NCBI GenBank assembly: GCA_050084515.1
Contig: CM114272.1
Location: 14,756,001-14,820,000, forward strand
Direction: 5' to 3'
DNA: 64,000 nucleotides
From: Blasia pusilla
Lineage: Eukaryota; Marchantiophyta; Marchantiopsida; Blasiales
Below, in pieces: positions 24,876-34,462 of this stretch; position 1 is the first letter of the stretch; the number at the start of each line of letters is the position of its first letter. The notes beneath the pieces are model-generated. The model ran no database searches. It was not told the origin of the DNA and saw only the letters and a list, made by a program, of their open reading frames with translations. The translations under genes and the position numbers were made by a program.

Positions 24876-25188
24876 AGCTTGAGAGCTCATTCTCTCTTTG
24901 TTGAACCTCTTGGCATGAGGCGGTGGAACTATGATCCTCCTTGCCTTGTGTGTGTAATCCACGCCTCTCATTAGGAGAGTGGGTTTGGTTTGATATGAGA
25001 AAGAGAGAGAGATGAAATGTTCACCTTGTAAGAGATTTTGTGAGAGATCTACATGATTTAATTGGAGATATTTTGGTACTTCTTGTCTCTATGTTTGGAT
25101 GCCATGAGTTAGTATGGGATCGTGCATGATTGTATGTGTGTTCGGTGACAATGATGTATGTTGTGTAGTGATGTGTATGCGTACGACA
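24331..25188 (+). repeat. PHD-gypsy right terminus, subfamily 2: A-B-A'
   Basis: A (24331-24460) begins GATGATTGGAGATATTTTGG and ends near GATGTGTATGCACATGA. B (24469-25052) begins TGTCTTTTAGGATAG and matches 14779-15379. A' (25053-25188) repeats A: ATTGGAGATATTTTGG, TTTGGATGCCATGAGTTAG, ATGATGTATGTTGTGTAG, ending TACGACA. A and A' each measure about 130-136 bases. B contains a 93-base GA tract at 24781-24873. Confidence 0.82.
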
Positions 25189-25194
25189 AAAATA

Positions 25195-27570
25195 TGCATC
25201 AACCACATTCATTCGCGCCAAGAAGGGTGTGCATAGGAATTGGACGGATAGGCGGATGTATGGAAATTATCAACCTATCAATCAGAAAACAAAGTCAGAT
25301 GGATATAACATGTCTATCTGTGAAGATATCTTTGATGCGATTAAGCATGCTAGGGTTTTCAGTTCATCATATCATATCTCTGAGTTGGATACCATAAACT
25401 ACCTATCACTAATCAATGGTAAGTGGGTGGCACGCATCTGCCTATTTGGTTTTGTTGGCTATGGAGAGCTAAACATCATCGACTTTGACACAGAGGTCGG
25501 ATGAAGAGTCCCAAGATCCACAGTTCAGTGAGGAGGTAAGAAATGCACGAGATATTTACGAGGATGAGGTAGTCTTGGAGTGCTTGTGCACTAGCTACAT
25601 AGCGGGCACAATGGATGCAAGAGAGCAGGATAGAATCCTACAATGCCCTCGATGATTCAGATGGTAGGGGACACATATTTTGCAAGTTTCGAAGGTTGAC
25701 AAAGTGCGAGTGGTGCATTATTCTTTGTAAAAACCACGATTGGTGAAACATGCTCACGAGGAGTTGAGACATTTTGGAGTGAAGCAGACATACAAATTGC
25801 TCCAATTATAGTATTGGTGGTGAGGCAGGCAGAGGGATGTCCAAAAATTTGTCACCATGTGCATGGTATATGATGAGGTCAGAGCATCAGTCAATTCTCA
25901 GACTCCACAATTGCATCCCCTATCGATGGAGTTTGGATTTTAGAGGACCTTTACCATTGATGGACCATCACAACCGATTTGTGTTGGTGATGTTCAAACA
26001 CCTCTCCAAGTGGATAGAGTTAGTTATATTGACCGAGAAGGCGAGTGAGGGAATGATGTTTACCTTCCTTGATCGAGTGCTAAGTCAAAATTCTGCACCA
26101 GCATAAGTGTTGATAGACAAAGACATCAAGTTTCGTAGAGATTTTCAAGCCTTGTGTGATCAAACATCGATTGATCACCGTATGACGTCTCGAGATGATC
26201 CTTAAGCAGATGGTCTAGCTGAGCGTGTTGTTGCAACGGGAAAGAGGGGATTTTGGTAGCATGGCTTGAAGAGAGGTTAACTAGGATATTGGCCCATTAT
26301 TGGGACCTATAATTTTTGTGGTTGGCAATGGGATAGGGGGCTAGTATTATGGCAGGAGAGAGGAAGAGAGGAGAGTCTCTCTTAAAAAAGAAAGCCACAA
26401 AAGGGGAATTTTTTTTTCAAAACTTGCTTCAAACAAGAGGAAGATTATGGATAATAAGTGAGTAATTTTTTTTGAGATTATTTTGAAGAGAGGTAATTTG
26501 GTGTAATCCGTCGAATTTCGACGGGTTGCTACTTTTTGTTTTTTTTGTTGGGTTGGGGAAAATGGATTTTTCTAATGTTTGTAACCGGTCGGATTCCAAC
26601 GGGTTGTTTTTTAGGCATCATGGCCACATGTTGGGTTCCATCAGGTTGCAAATGTTAAGAAAAACTCAAAAAATGAAAAATATTCCTGGACCAAAATTTA
26701 TTTTGCAACCTGTCGGATTCTGACGGATTGAAAAGGTAAAAAAATTATGAATCTTTTTTTCAATCTTTTTGGGAAAAATTTCCTTTGCAACTTGTCAAAA
26801 CTTTCCTCCCTCCAACTTGACGGAAACTCTCTTCAAACCAAGAGAGCCCTAGGGTTTGCAAATATCTTCCTCTCTCCTCTCTTCCTCTCCTCTTACCGCT
26901 CCTCCAATGGGGTATAGGTTTAGTAGATAGGCATCCTTGGCATCTTTTTTGCCTTACCTCTTTTGTATGGACGAGAGCCATATTTTTCTATGGCTATTCG
27001 TCGTGATTCTAGTGAAGTACTAAACCTTGATGGTCATGATTTATGGGTGTTTCCAAAAGATGGAGACATTTGGGAGAGTTATGGCCATGAAGTTCAAGAA
27101 TTTGGTGATTGCACAAGATTAGGACAAGTTGAGATGTGCGACTATTTGGGGAGAAGGCTATGGACCAACGATCCGAAGGTTCCATCAAGTAGACATAGGT
27201 GCACCTTGTACTATTCCTAACATTGATTGCATAGTCGACCCGAGCTTGGAAGTGGTACTTGTAGGCTTGTAGTCACTATATGTTGTGTGGATCTATAGAG
27301 GTGCATCCACAATGCTAGTATGTGATGTTTGTTTGAGAGGGTGGCATATGGTATGTTTGACGCCACCTCTTGTTCAAGTTCCTCACAGACGATGGATGTG
27401 TCGTAGATGTATATAGGATGGGTCTTCTCACATTTAGACTTGCTTGAGTGGCATGGATGGCAAAAGGGAAATTAACGATGGGGCCACGTGGCCACATGTG
27501 CACGTGGCCTTCTTGCACGCAACATCTTAGAGGTGTATGTCACAAGTAGGTAGAAATGGATAACTTTATG
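25195..27570 (+). pseudogene. PHD-gypsy pol remnant (RT start, integrase, PHD)
   Basis: It starts in the reverse transcriptase (NWTDRRMYGNYQPINQK, 25235-25290), then jumps to the pre-integrase region, so RT end and RNase H are deleted. Integrase follows: the HEEL zinc-binding motif near 25750 (HEELRHFGVKQTYKLL), then DGLAERVV near 26210. A small transposon interrupts it at about 26339-26920, after which YGREPYFS-type text resumes. The PHD finger near 27320-27415 reads CDVCLRGWHMVCLTPPL and WMCRRC. An A-like segment follows at about 27590. Many stops; not functional. Confidence 0.82.
26339..26920. mobile_element. Small TIR transposon inserted in gypsy integrase
   Basis: The ends are inverted purine/pyrimidine blocks: GGAGAGAGGAAGAGAGGAGAG on the left and CTCTCCTCTCTTCCTCTCC on the right. 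The flanks AATGGGATAGG (about 26329) and AATGGGGTATAGG (about 26908) look like a 9-11 base target duplication, and the gypsy frame resumes after it. That duplication size suits Mutator-type elements. Inside are copies of the 27-bp palindrome found at 46.5-49.4 kb (26502, 26581, 26705). Confidence 0.7.
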
Positions 27571-27639
27571 GAATTAGAGGGACCTAACCATTGGCTAAGG
27601 AGCAATTGGAAATATTTTGGTGACAACTTTCCTCTTTGA

Positions 27640-28870
27640 TTATATTTGATGGATGATTACATATCAACCTCGCTTTGTATGTGTTCACTATACCATCTTA
27701 ATTGAGCTTGAACTTGAAAACCCATCTACAACCAATAGCTTCCTTGCTGGAAAATATATCAACTTGCTTCCAAGTCTGTTGATATTTTAATACAACAAAC
27801 TCTTCCTCCATAGTTTTGATCCATTCGACCTTACATGCAGCTTCTTCAAAACGACTTAGTTCCCATTCTTGAAGCGAAGTTATCATGTACGCATGATGTG
27901 GTGTAAGAAATCATTCATTTATTAATATACGAATATGACAACGACGCTATGAAGTTGTGTTGTAATTTTTATATTTCATCGATGAAGTTGTTGTTCAGAC
28001 ATCTTACTAGTGTCAACAAATCAAATGTGTATTTTACTTGACCATGGATTAACAAATTTAACTTGAACCTCTCCTAACCCTGCATTAATACTTGCAGGGA
28101 AGTTGTACACAACGTCTATTGGTCTATAATCATATTCTCCTCCTCAACAGACATGTTGAGATGTGGAATAGGTTTGGATGGAGCATACCATATATGACTT
28201 CAACTCATTAAAAAAAAACATTGTGACCAATCATGAGTTGCCTAGATGATGGAATGTAGCACTTGTACCCATTTTTTTCATCAACATAGCCTATGAAGAT
28301 ATATCTCTAATTAAGATTTGGGATCTAATTTTTGACGTCTTCCATAATGAACATGAGCAAAAAAAATGCAACCAAAGACTATCAAGAACGAAAAATCAAG
28401 TTTACTTCATGTGAAGACTTTGAATGGAGTCTTAACATGAACTCTTGATGTTGGAGTTGGGTTGATTAAGAAGACTGTGCATGCTACAATATCAGCCCTA
28501 TACACTTTATGCATGTTCTTCTCATTTAGCATAATAGATGCCTCCTCAAGAATATGTTAAATTTTCCGCTCAGCCACACCATCTTGTTATAGAATGTGAC
28601 GGCAAGTGACTTATTGTTGGATGCTATTTAGATGTAAGTAGTCATCAAACTCTGTTGAGAGATACTCTCCTCCATCACAACACAATTTGAGAATGTGTTC
28701 TCATGTCTACTGCTCTATTATAACTTTGAATGTTAGGAACATTAAGAATAAGAGTATGATCAATCTTCTCTTTACCTGCACAAGAGCAAAAGAAAAATCC
28801 CAATTAATTGTGTTATGGTCTTTGTGCGCCCCTTCATGAGTGGCTCGCATGTGTGTTAGATACTTTTGGG
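27640..28870 (-). mobile_element. Copia element 3: RT start and integrase end, decayed
   Basis: 27886-27698 reads EAIGCRWVFKFKLN preceded by WIKTMEEEFVVLKYQQTW, the start of copia RT. 28000-28760 aligns with 18300-19080 of copia element 2 (integrase tail) but is riddled with stops. No LTR is seen. Confidence 0.78.
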
Positions 28871-28925
28871 ACTCTAGTTAGGTGAGTAGAAGGAGCTAGA
28901 ACAACAATCTGCAATTTAAATGGGA

Positions 28926-29380
28926 TTATTGGTGCCATTCGGACCAAGATGGTGGCAGCTCACACATCAGATTGGGATAGGAAATTAGCTTCAGCTGTCC
29001 ATGCTTACAACACAGCTCAGAAGAGCACCACAGGGAAAAGTCCCTACTTCTTGGTGTATGGGCAGAACCCTCTCTCGGTAGTAGAGTTGGAGTTGAAGAC
29101 TGATCATACTCTAGAAGGGCACTTCCAACCTGAAGATGGCATAGATAGCAGGCTGGATATGATTGATGCCCTAGAGGAGGAGAGAAAGGCAACATTAGAG
29201 AAGACCAAGGCCGTTCAGCAACAAAGGAAGATGAGGTTTGATAACCGAATACAGCATGATCCAGTGAAGGAGGGGGACATGGTGGTGATGTATGATAATC
29301 GACCCCAAAAGTTTCCAAGAAAGCTACACATTCGACTGCTTAGGCCTTATCAGGTGAGGAGCAACAGGGAGATCAGGTGA
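28926..29380 (+). pseudogene. Integrase C-terminal part of a third gypsy type
   Basis: The 143-codon frame reads WDRKLASAVHAYNTAQKST and TGKSPYFLVYGQNP, the tail of a Ty3/gypsy integrase core. Then come a Glu/Lys-rich linker (EEERKATLEKTKAVQQQRK) and GDMVVMYDNRPQKFPRKLH plus RLLRPYQV, the GPY/F-type C-terminal module. The catalytic core upstream is missing. The frame runs into a minisatellite at its 3' end. Confidence 0.85.
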
Positions 29381-29690
29381 GATCAGGTGAGGAGCAGCGG
29401 GGAAGTAATGAGGAGGTGAGGAGTAGCAGGGAGATCAGGTGAGATCAGGTGAGATCAGGTGAGGAGCAGCAGGGAAGTAATGAGGAGGTGAGGAGCAGCA
29501 GGGAGATCAGGTGAGATCAGGTGAGGAGTAGTAGGGAGATCAGGTGAGATCAGGTGAGGAGCAGCCGGGAAGTAATGAGGAGGTGAGGAGCAGCAGGGAG
29601 ATCAGGTGAGATCAGGTGAGGAGCAGCAGGGAGATCAGGTGAGATCAGGTGAGGAGCAGCATGGAGATCAGGTGAGGAGCATCCAAGGGA
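29345..29690. repeat. Compound minisatellite (GATCAGGTGA / GGAGCAGCAGGGA)
   Basis: At least a dozen short modules alternate: GATCAGGTGA (10 bases, often doubled), GGAGCAGCAGGGA and AAGTAATGAGGAGGTGA. They combine into higher-order units of about 60-110 bases. The array starts from the integrase codons around PYQVRSNR, so it seems to have grown out of the coding end of the retroelement. Confidence 0.92.
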
Positions 29691-29699
29691 AGCTCGAAC

Positions 29700-30840
29700 C
29701 AGCTTGAGAAGAAGCAAGCTTGGGAAATGCTAGTTAGAACAAGTTCAGAAGTAGATGAGGTCAAAATTTCAGGCAGTAGATGCCTTGGAGTAGATGCTTA
29801 GGGGAGGTAGATTTTAGGAAGGTAGGAACCCAGTACCGGAGAAGCCAAGGAAGAAGAGGGCTCTCAACTTCACTTATAAATACTGTGGTGGGTTTGCTTG
29901 AAGGCGGGCATAGACATGCTGTTGGCTAGTAGACACTCGATCTCTTGAGCCAAGCTAACCAGCAGAGTTATGTGCTCCCAGGTCTAGGTAGTGTGTAGTG
30001 TGCTTGAAGGGGGTTGAGAAGAAGAAGGTCTCTCATGTACTCTATGATTTTGTGATATACACAGGAGGTAGCCCTGTGAAATGAGTTCACACCATTGCCT
30101 CAGATATCGAGTATGTGCATGATTGAGTGATGAGTTGGGGGGAGGGCTTGATGAAGGGAGATTCTTGGAGATGATTCAACTTATCATTCAAAAGTGCAGG
30201 GAGAGGACAAGAGGTTGTACCAGTAGAGGGGAGGCAAGCTTGGGTTCCAAGATTGTGCTCCACCAAGGTGTGCTTGGAAAGCTTGCTTTGCATTCGCCCA
30301 CCTAAGCTTGGCCTTTGACACCAATCACATGATTACTTCAGGGTGTGACAACTTGGACTTCAGTCTGGTAAGTGATAAGAGTTAGTGAGTGAGAGAGAGA
30401 GGGTCATGCTTGAGCTCCCCTATAGGGTAAGACCATGGGCTTAGCCATGTTAAGTCCCCTACTACCGAGCGAGAAGGGAGAGAAATGGATCAGCAAGGTA
30501 CGAGGAGAAGAAGAAGGTGATTGCACTACGATCGGTTAGGAGTTGGGTGTACTTAAGAGGATGCCTTGGTACATTCAACTAGTCCAAGGCAGCACATTGG
30601 AGGACCTTATGTTGCCCTGGTCATCCTTGACTGTGAATTCTAAGTAGAGTGTGCTTGTTGGGTTCCACTGGCCACTCCACTCAAAGCACTCGAGAGGAAG
30701 GAAGGAGTTTTGGTTAGTAGGGTGAGGATAGGATTGTGATACTGAAGTGGAGAGAGTTCCTCCAGCCTCTTAAGGTAAAGAGGTGGGGTTTATAGTAGTT
30801 AAGGAGTACATCTTGTAGATCTTGATCTTCTGATCTGGCC
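29700..30840. other. Unassigned, probably 3' sequence of the third gypsy
   Basis: No frame with coding character on either strand. Purine-rich segments (GAGGAGAAGAAGAAGG near 30500) could belong to the 3' untranslated region or LTR of the element whose integrase tail precedes it, but no second repeat copy is available for comparison. Confidence 0.35.
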
Positions 30841-30949
30841 CTAAGCTCTTACATGGGACCGAACTGGTGGAACTAGCAACATTTTCACCTGGGTTGTGTG
30901 CTGGCCATGTATTACCTGGTGAGACAATCTTAGTGAGGTGAGTGAGTAA

Positions 30950-31936
30950 TCACTCACCATAGCCAACTTGAAATTGTCATTGCTGAAATATGGAATAGAG
31001 GTATGGAGAAATTGGAAAATATAGGTACAAAATGCTTGAGTGTTACCTTTGAACATTACAATTGAAGAGCTCTTGTTCAACATCTGGCTCACCGAATCAA
31101 CATTGTGGACTTTCTCAGTTCATGTGGAATTTTAGATTTACATTGCAGATCATTGTATAGTTATGGTACACCTACATTAAAAATTTCCAGACAACTTGCA
31201 ATAGAGAATTTAAGTGATTAAACCTACAAGAAGATATGTCAAAGATTTTCACCTATCAAAGCAGTCTTATCTTCAAAGCCAACATTCATGTGAGGCTTTG
31301 TCCTTTTTTTATTAGGGGAATTTTTAGCCTCAACAAGGTTCTCAACATTTTCTGTAAGCTCATGTGATTCTTGATGACGCCCATCACAAGCCATACATAG
31401 AAGCAATTAGATCTTGATGTGGAAATGAGAAAAATCGATCAGAATTTACAGTGCCTTAATGAAACCTAACTGGACTTATATAAGAAAAGGAACTTACTTT
31501 TCAGGGTTGATGGCTTGTCTACAAGTGCATGATCAATTGACACATTGGACCTTGTTTCTTTTCCACTTTGAGCTAATTTTGAGACCATGCACAAAAGTAC
31601 ACTCAACTTCTTCTCAAGAAGTTGGTGACTCGCCTGAAGATCATTCCATTTATTTTGTTGCTCCCTTTGGCCATTTTCAATTGGGGATCTCATATCACGT
31701 AGACCTTCATCCAATCTGGTCTCCACCTCATTCATATGGGAAGTGAGCTCTGATTCGACTCCCCGTCAAGTGTAACAGATAAGTAATATAAGATGTCAAT
31801 GATTTCTATGATAAATTTCCATCATTTTCCTTTCTATCCATGACCACTACACTAACCAATTTTGAAAACTTATGTATAAGTTACCAGTGAAGCTCCACTA
31901 AAATCTGTACTAGTGGGGTGTGATGATGGAATCTCT
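30950..31936 (-). pseudogene. Host gene, 3' exons (coiled-coil), interrupted by gypsy
   Basis: Minus-strand exons with splice borders: about 31936-31880 (RFHHHTPLVQILVEL), about 31750-31490 (MNEVETRLDEGLRDMRSP, then NKWNDLQASHQLLEKKLS, predicted coiled coil), about 31410-31247 (CMACDGRHQESHELTENVEN) and about 31120-31037 (VHNVDSVSQMLNKSSSIVMF). A short piece near 30955 is possible. The first exon stops exactly at the gypsy left end and continues on the other side at 41536. Function not recognised. Confidence 0.6.
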
Positions 31937-32413
31937 TGTCACATCTGAGTTGCCGATAGGCCGAGATCTATCGTGGATAGGGCGTAGGAGCCAGCGGACT
32001 ATCTTGAGTGTAACTTTGTCCCACAGTGTCGGATGAGGTTGAGGATAGGTCCATTGCGTCAGGAACGTCGTTTCTAACAATTTTCATGTTGAGGTCTTTT
32101 ACAGCCGGGTGACTTGTTGACCAGGTCACCTGCCCCTGGTAACCTGTGCGCGCAGGTTACCAAGGGAAGGGCTATTTTTGGGGTTTGAGCCTTTTGGCTC
32201 TTCCCAACCTATATAAGAGAGGAAGATGGCTTTCCTAAGCCATCTTTCTCATGTTGGGCCGTTGGAGCACCTCCCTTGTATGTGTGTGAGCTAGGACTAG
32301 GGTGCTAGCGTCCGGATTCCTTGATAGCACAAGGTGGACGAGGCTCGATATGCCGATGTAGATTGAGGAGTGGAGTTTTAGGCCGGGTGTGCGTTTTACT
32401 TCTCTTTATTTTT
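31937..32413 (+). repeat. Left-end B repeat
   Basis: Starts TGTCACATCTGAG directly at the host sequence and ends near CTTTATTTTTACA. It contains a TATA box (CCTATATAAGAGAGG, about 32209) followed by a hairpin (AAGATGGCTT, loop TCCT, AAGCCATCTT). Upstream are an inverted repeat GGTAACCTG/CAGGTTACC and a GAGCC/GGCTC stem. It is followed by a leader, not by A. Confidence 0.88.
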
Positions 32414-33619
32414 ACATGAGAAAGATGTCGGGGTGGTGGGAATTCGTTGTTTGCAGGTAGGCAAGCGAGTTGCCTCGGTTGGGAGCCCCCGAGGCGTGTG
32501 TGTGTCATTTTGTGTTCGGAAGGCCGTGGCGGAAGCGCTGTCCGTTTTCTCAGATTTTCTTTGGTGCAGATTGTTGGGGGCGATGGCGAGTGTAGCGTGT
32601 GGTAGGGCATCGGGTGTACGCAAGTGAAGGCGTCGAAAAAAGAGAAGGAACGGGCAAGTTGGGTCTTACGGACGGGGGGTCATCAAGTAAAGCGGCTAGA
32701 GTTAGGGCGCGGACGGGGGCGGGCGGGGCGGCGTGAGCGTGGCGCCCCCTCCAACTCCCCCCTGAGGTGGAGGCGCGCATAGGTGCGCGTGTGCCCCCCA
32801 GCAGCGCATTTAGGGCCCAAGGGGGCGCATAGGGCGTGGCCCAAGTTCTTCCCCCTCTTTCCGGCGTGGTAGCACGACGGCGGTCGGACGATCGAGCTTA
32901 ACGTGGTAGGACGGACGAGGTCGGTCGGGCGAACAGGGTGCGCATGGGCAACGTGAGGGCAAGGAGGATGTCGACGTACTGATTGATCGACAAGTTGGGC
33001 AGCGGGCGTGACATGTTGTTTTTGAGGCGTGCATAGGGCGTTGCGAGAGTTTACGCTGGAGGGGAAGTGTGCATGATGCCGACGGGTTGTCCACATCTGT
33101 TGACGGGAGGATCGACGTGTTGGTCGAGGGGAGTGTTATGTGGCGGAGATTGTCATATCATGTGGAGGAGTGCATATTGACGGTGCAGCAGGTTGGAGGG
33201 CGTGATCAGGTTACCCATTCGGGTCCCTTTTCCCGCACTTGTCGTGTGTGATTGAGAGTGCTGGGTATCGGGTAGTAGCTGGTGCTAGATGGGTGCAGTG
33301 ATGGTGACGAGTGTAGATTCTTTTCATGTGTTGCATGTTGGTGGATATACGGCGGTTGCTCAGTAGGGGTCGCGTATATGACCCGAGAGTGTGTCGCTAG
33401 GTTAGGTGAGTCAGTTGGGAGGCTCATGGTGAGCCCGAGTGTTGAGCATGCGTGAGGCCGAGTATGTCATCACGGGATTGATGTTCGCATAGGTGAGCTA
33501 GTGAGGCGTGTGGGAGACTCTCGGTGAGTCTGAGTGCTTGAGCGGGTGAGATAGGGTTTGTCATCACGGCGTTCTTCCAGGGTTCGGAAGAACGGGGTAG
33601 TGCGAGCAGTGGTAGTGGT

Positions 33620-34462
33620 GTGACACGGAGTGGAGTGAGATATCGAGGGGTTACCAGTGAGGAGCTAGCTCGACATCCATCCGTGACTGGATTGTCATCA
33701 CTAGACACTGGGTCTGGTGACGAGATCGCAGACAGAGATAGTAGTACTTGGCAGGAGATGGACGACATGGGCCATCGGGGCATGCGTCGTTTCTCGGGTG
33801 CAGTGGGCACCATCGACTTAGATGATTTCATCCAGGAGTTCGACACATGGTGCGACTTCCAGGATATACGGACCCCGACACGGTTCAACCCTTTCATGGC
33901 ATGGAAGGGGTTGTTCCAGCACTTGGAGGGTCCTTCGATGGATGACTACATGGAGTTTCGATCACTATATTCAGTAGAGATCGATGCTTGGAGGATGTAT
34001 TGGGCTCCAGGGTATGTGTCCACTAGTGGTCGCGAGGCATATGATGGGATTGTGAGAGGAGAGAGACCCACACCATCAGTCCGGAGACTAGATAGAGAGG
34101 AGGACAGTGATACAGGCGATCTGGCAGAGACCTCTGGTGGTAGAGGTCCACCCAGCTTCAGCCCCACAGTGGAGTTCTTCCGACAGTTGGGGAAGAGCTA
34201 CCAGGGTGTACGCACCAACAAGCTGAAGAGTCTACAGGATTTTCAGCGACGATCGGGTGAGAGTCTGAGAGAGGCCTTCACACGCATGAGGAGGCTGATC
34301 ATTGCTACGTTTGGAGTGTCGAGGCGCGATCAGTCCAAAGATTGGTCTGGGGTTCTAGACCGAGAACTACGGAGGAGAGTCCGAGATGCGGTCTTTGATT
34401 CTGCAGCAAAGCCCACATTGAAGGTGGTCTTTGAGTTGTCGAGCGTATTGAGCTCAACATGA
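33620..34462 (+). CDS. Gag-like capsid protein of PHD-gypsy
   Basis: A 280-codon frame starts MTRSGVRYRGVTSEEL. It has an acidic N-terminal third. FIQEFDTWCDFQD and PFMAWKGLFQHLEGPSMDDY follow (about residues 70-115), then a retrotransposon-gag core KLKSLQDFQRRSGESLREAF (about residues 205-225) and TRMRRLIIATFG. The same block is recognisable in the decayed copy at 51.7-52.2 kb. The protein would form the particle shell. The stop at 34462 is followed by knuckle-like codons in other frames (CWACGGAH near 34655, CDYCHEIWSH near 34775), so Gag was probably longer and is now shifted. No chromo or other domain is seen. Confidence 0.8.
   Translation: MTRSGVRYRGVTSEELARHPSVTGLSSLDTGSGDEIADRDSSTWQEMDDMGHRGMRRFSGAVGTIDLDDFIQEFDTWCDFQDIRTPTRFNPFMAWKGLFQHLEGPSMDDYMEFRSLYSVEIDAWRMYWAPGYVSTSGREAYDGIVRGERPTPSVRRLDREEDSDTGDLAETSGGRGPPSFSPTVEFFRQLGKSYQGVRTNKLKSLQDFQRRSGESLREAFTRMRRLIIATFGVSRRDQSKDWSGVLDRELRRRVRDAVFDSAAKPTLKVVFELSSVLSST

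Noticed and set aside
32305-33427. Overlapping minus-strand open frames in the gypsy leader
   Set aside because: GC-rich composition leaves several frames open at once; none is kept in the related leader at 44.6-44.9 kb.
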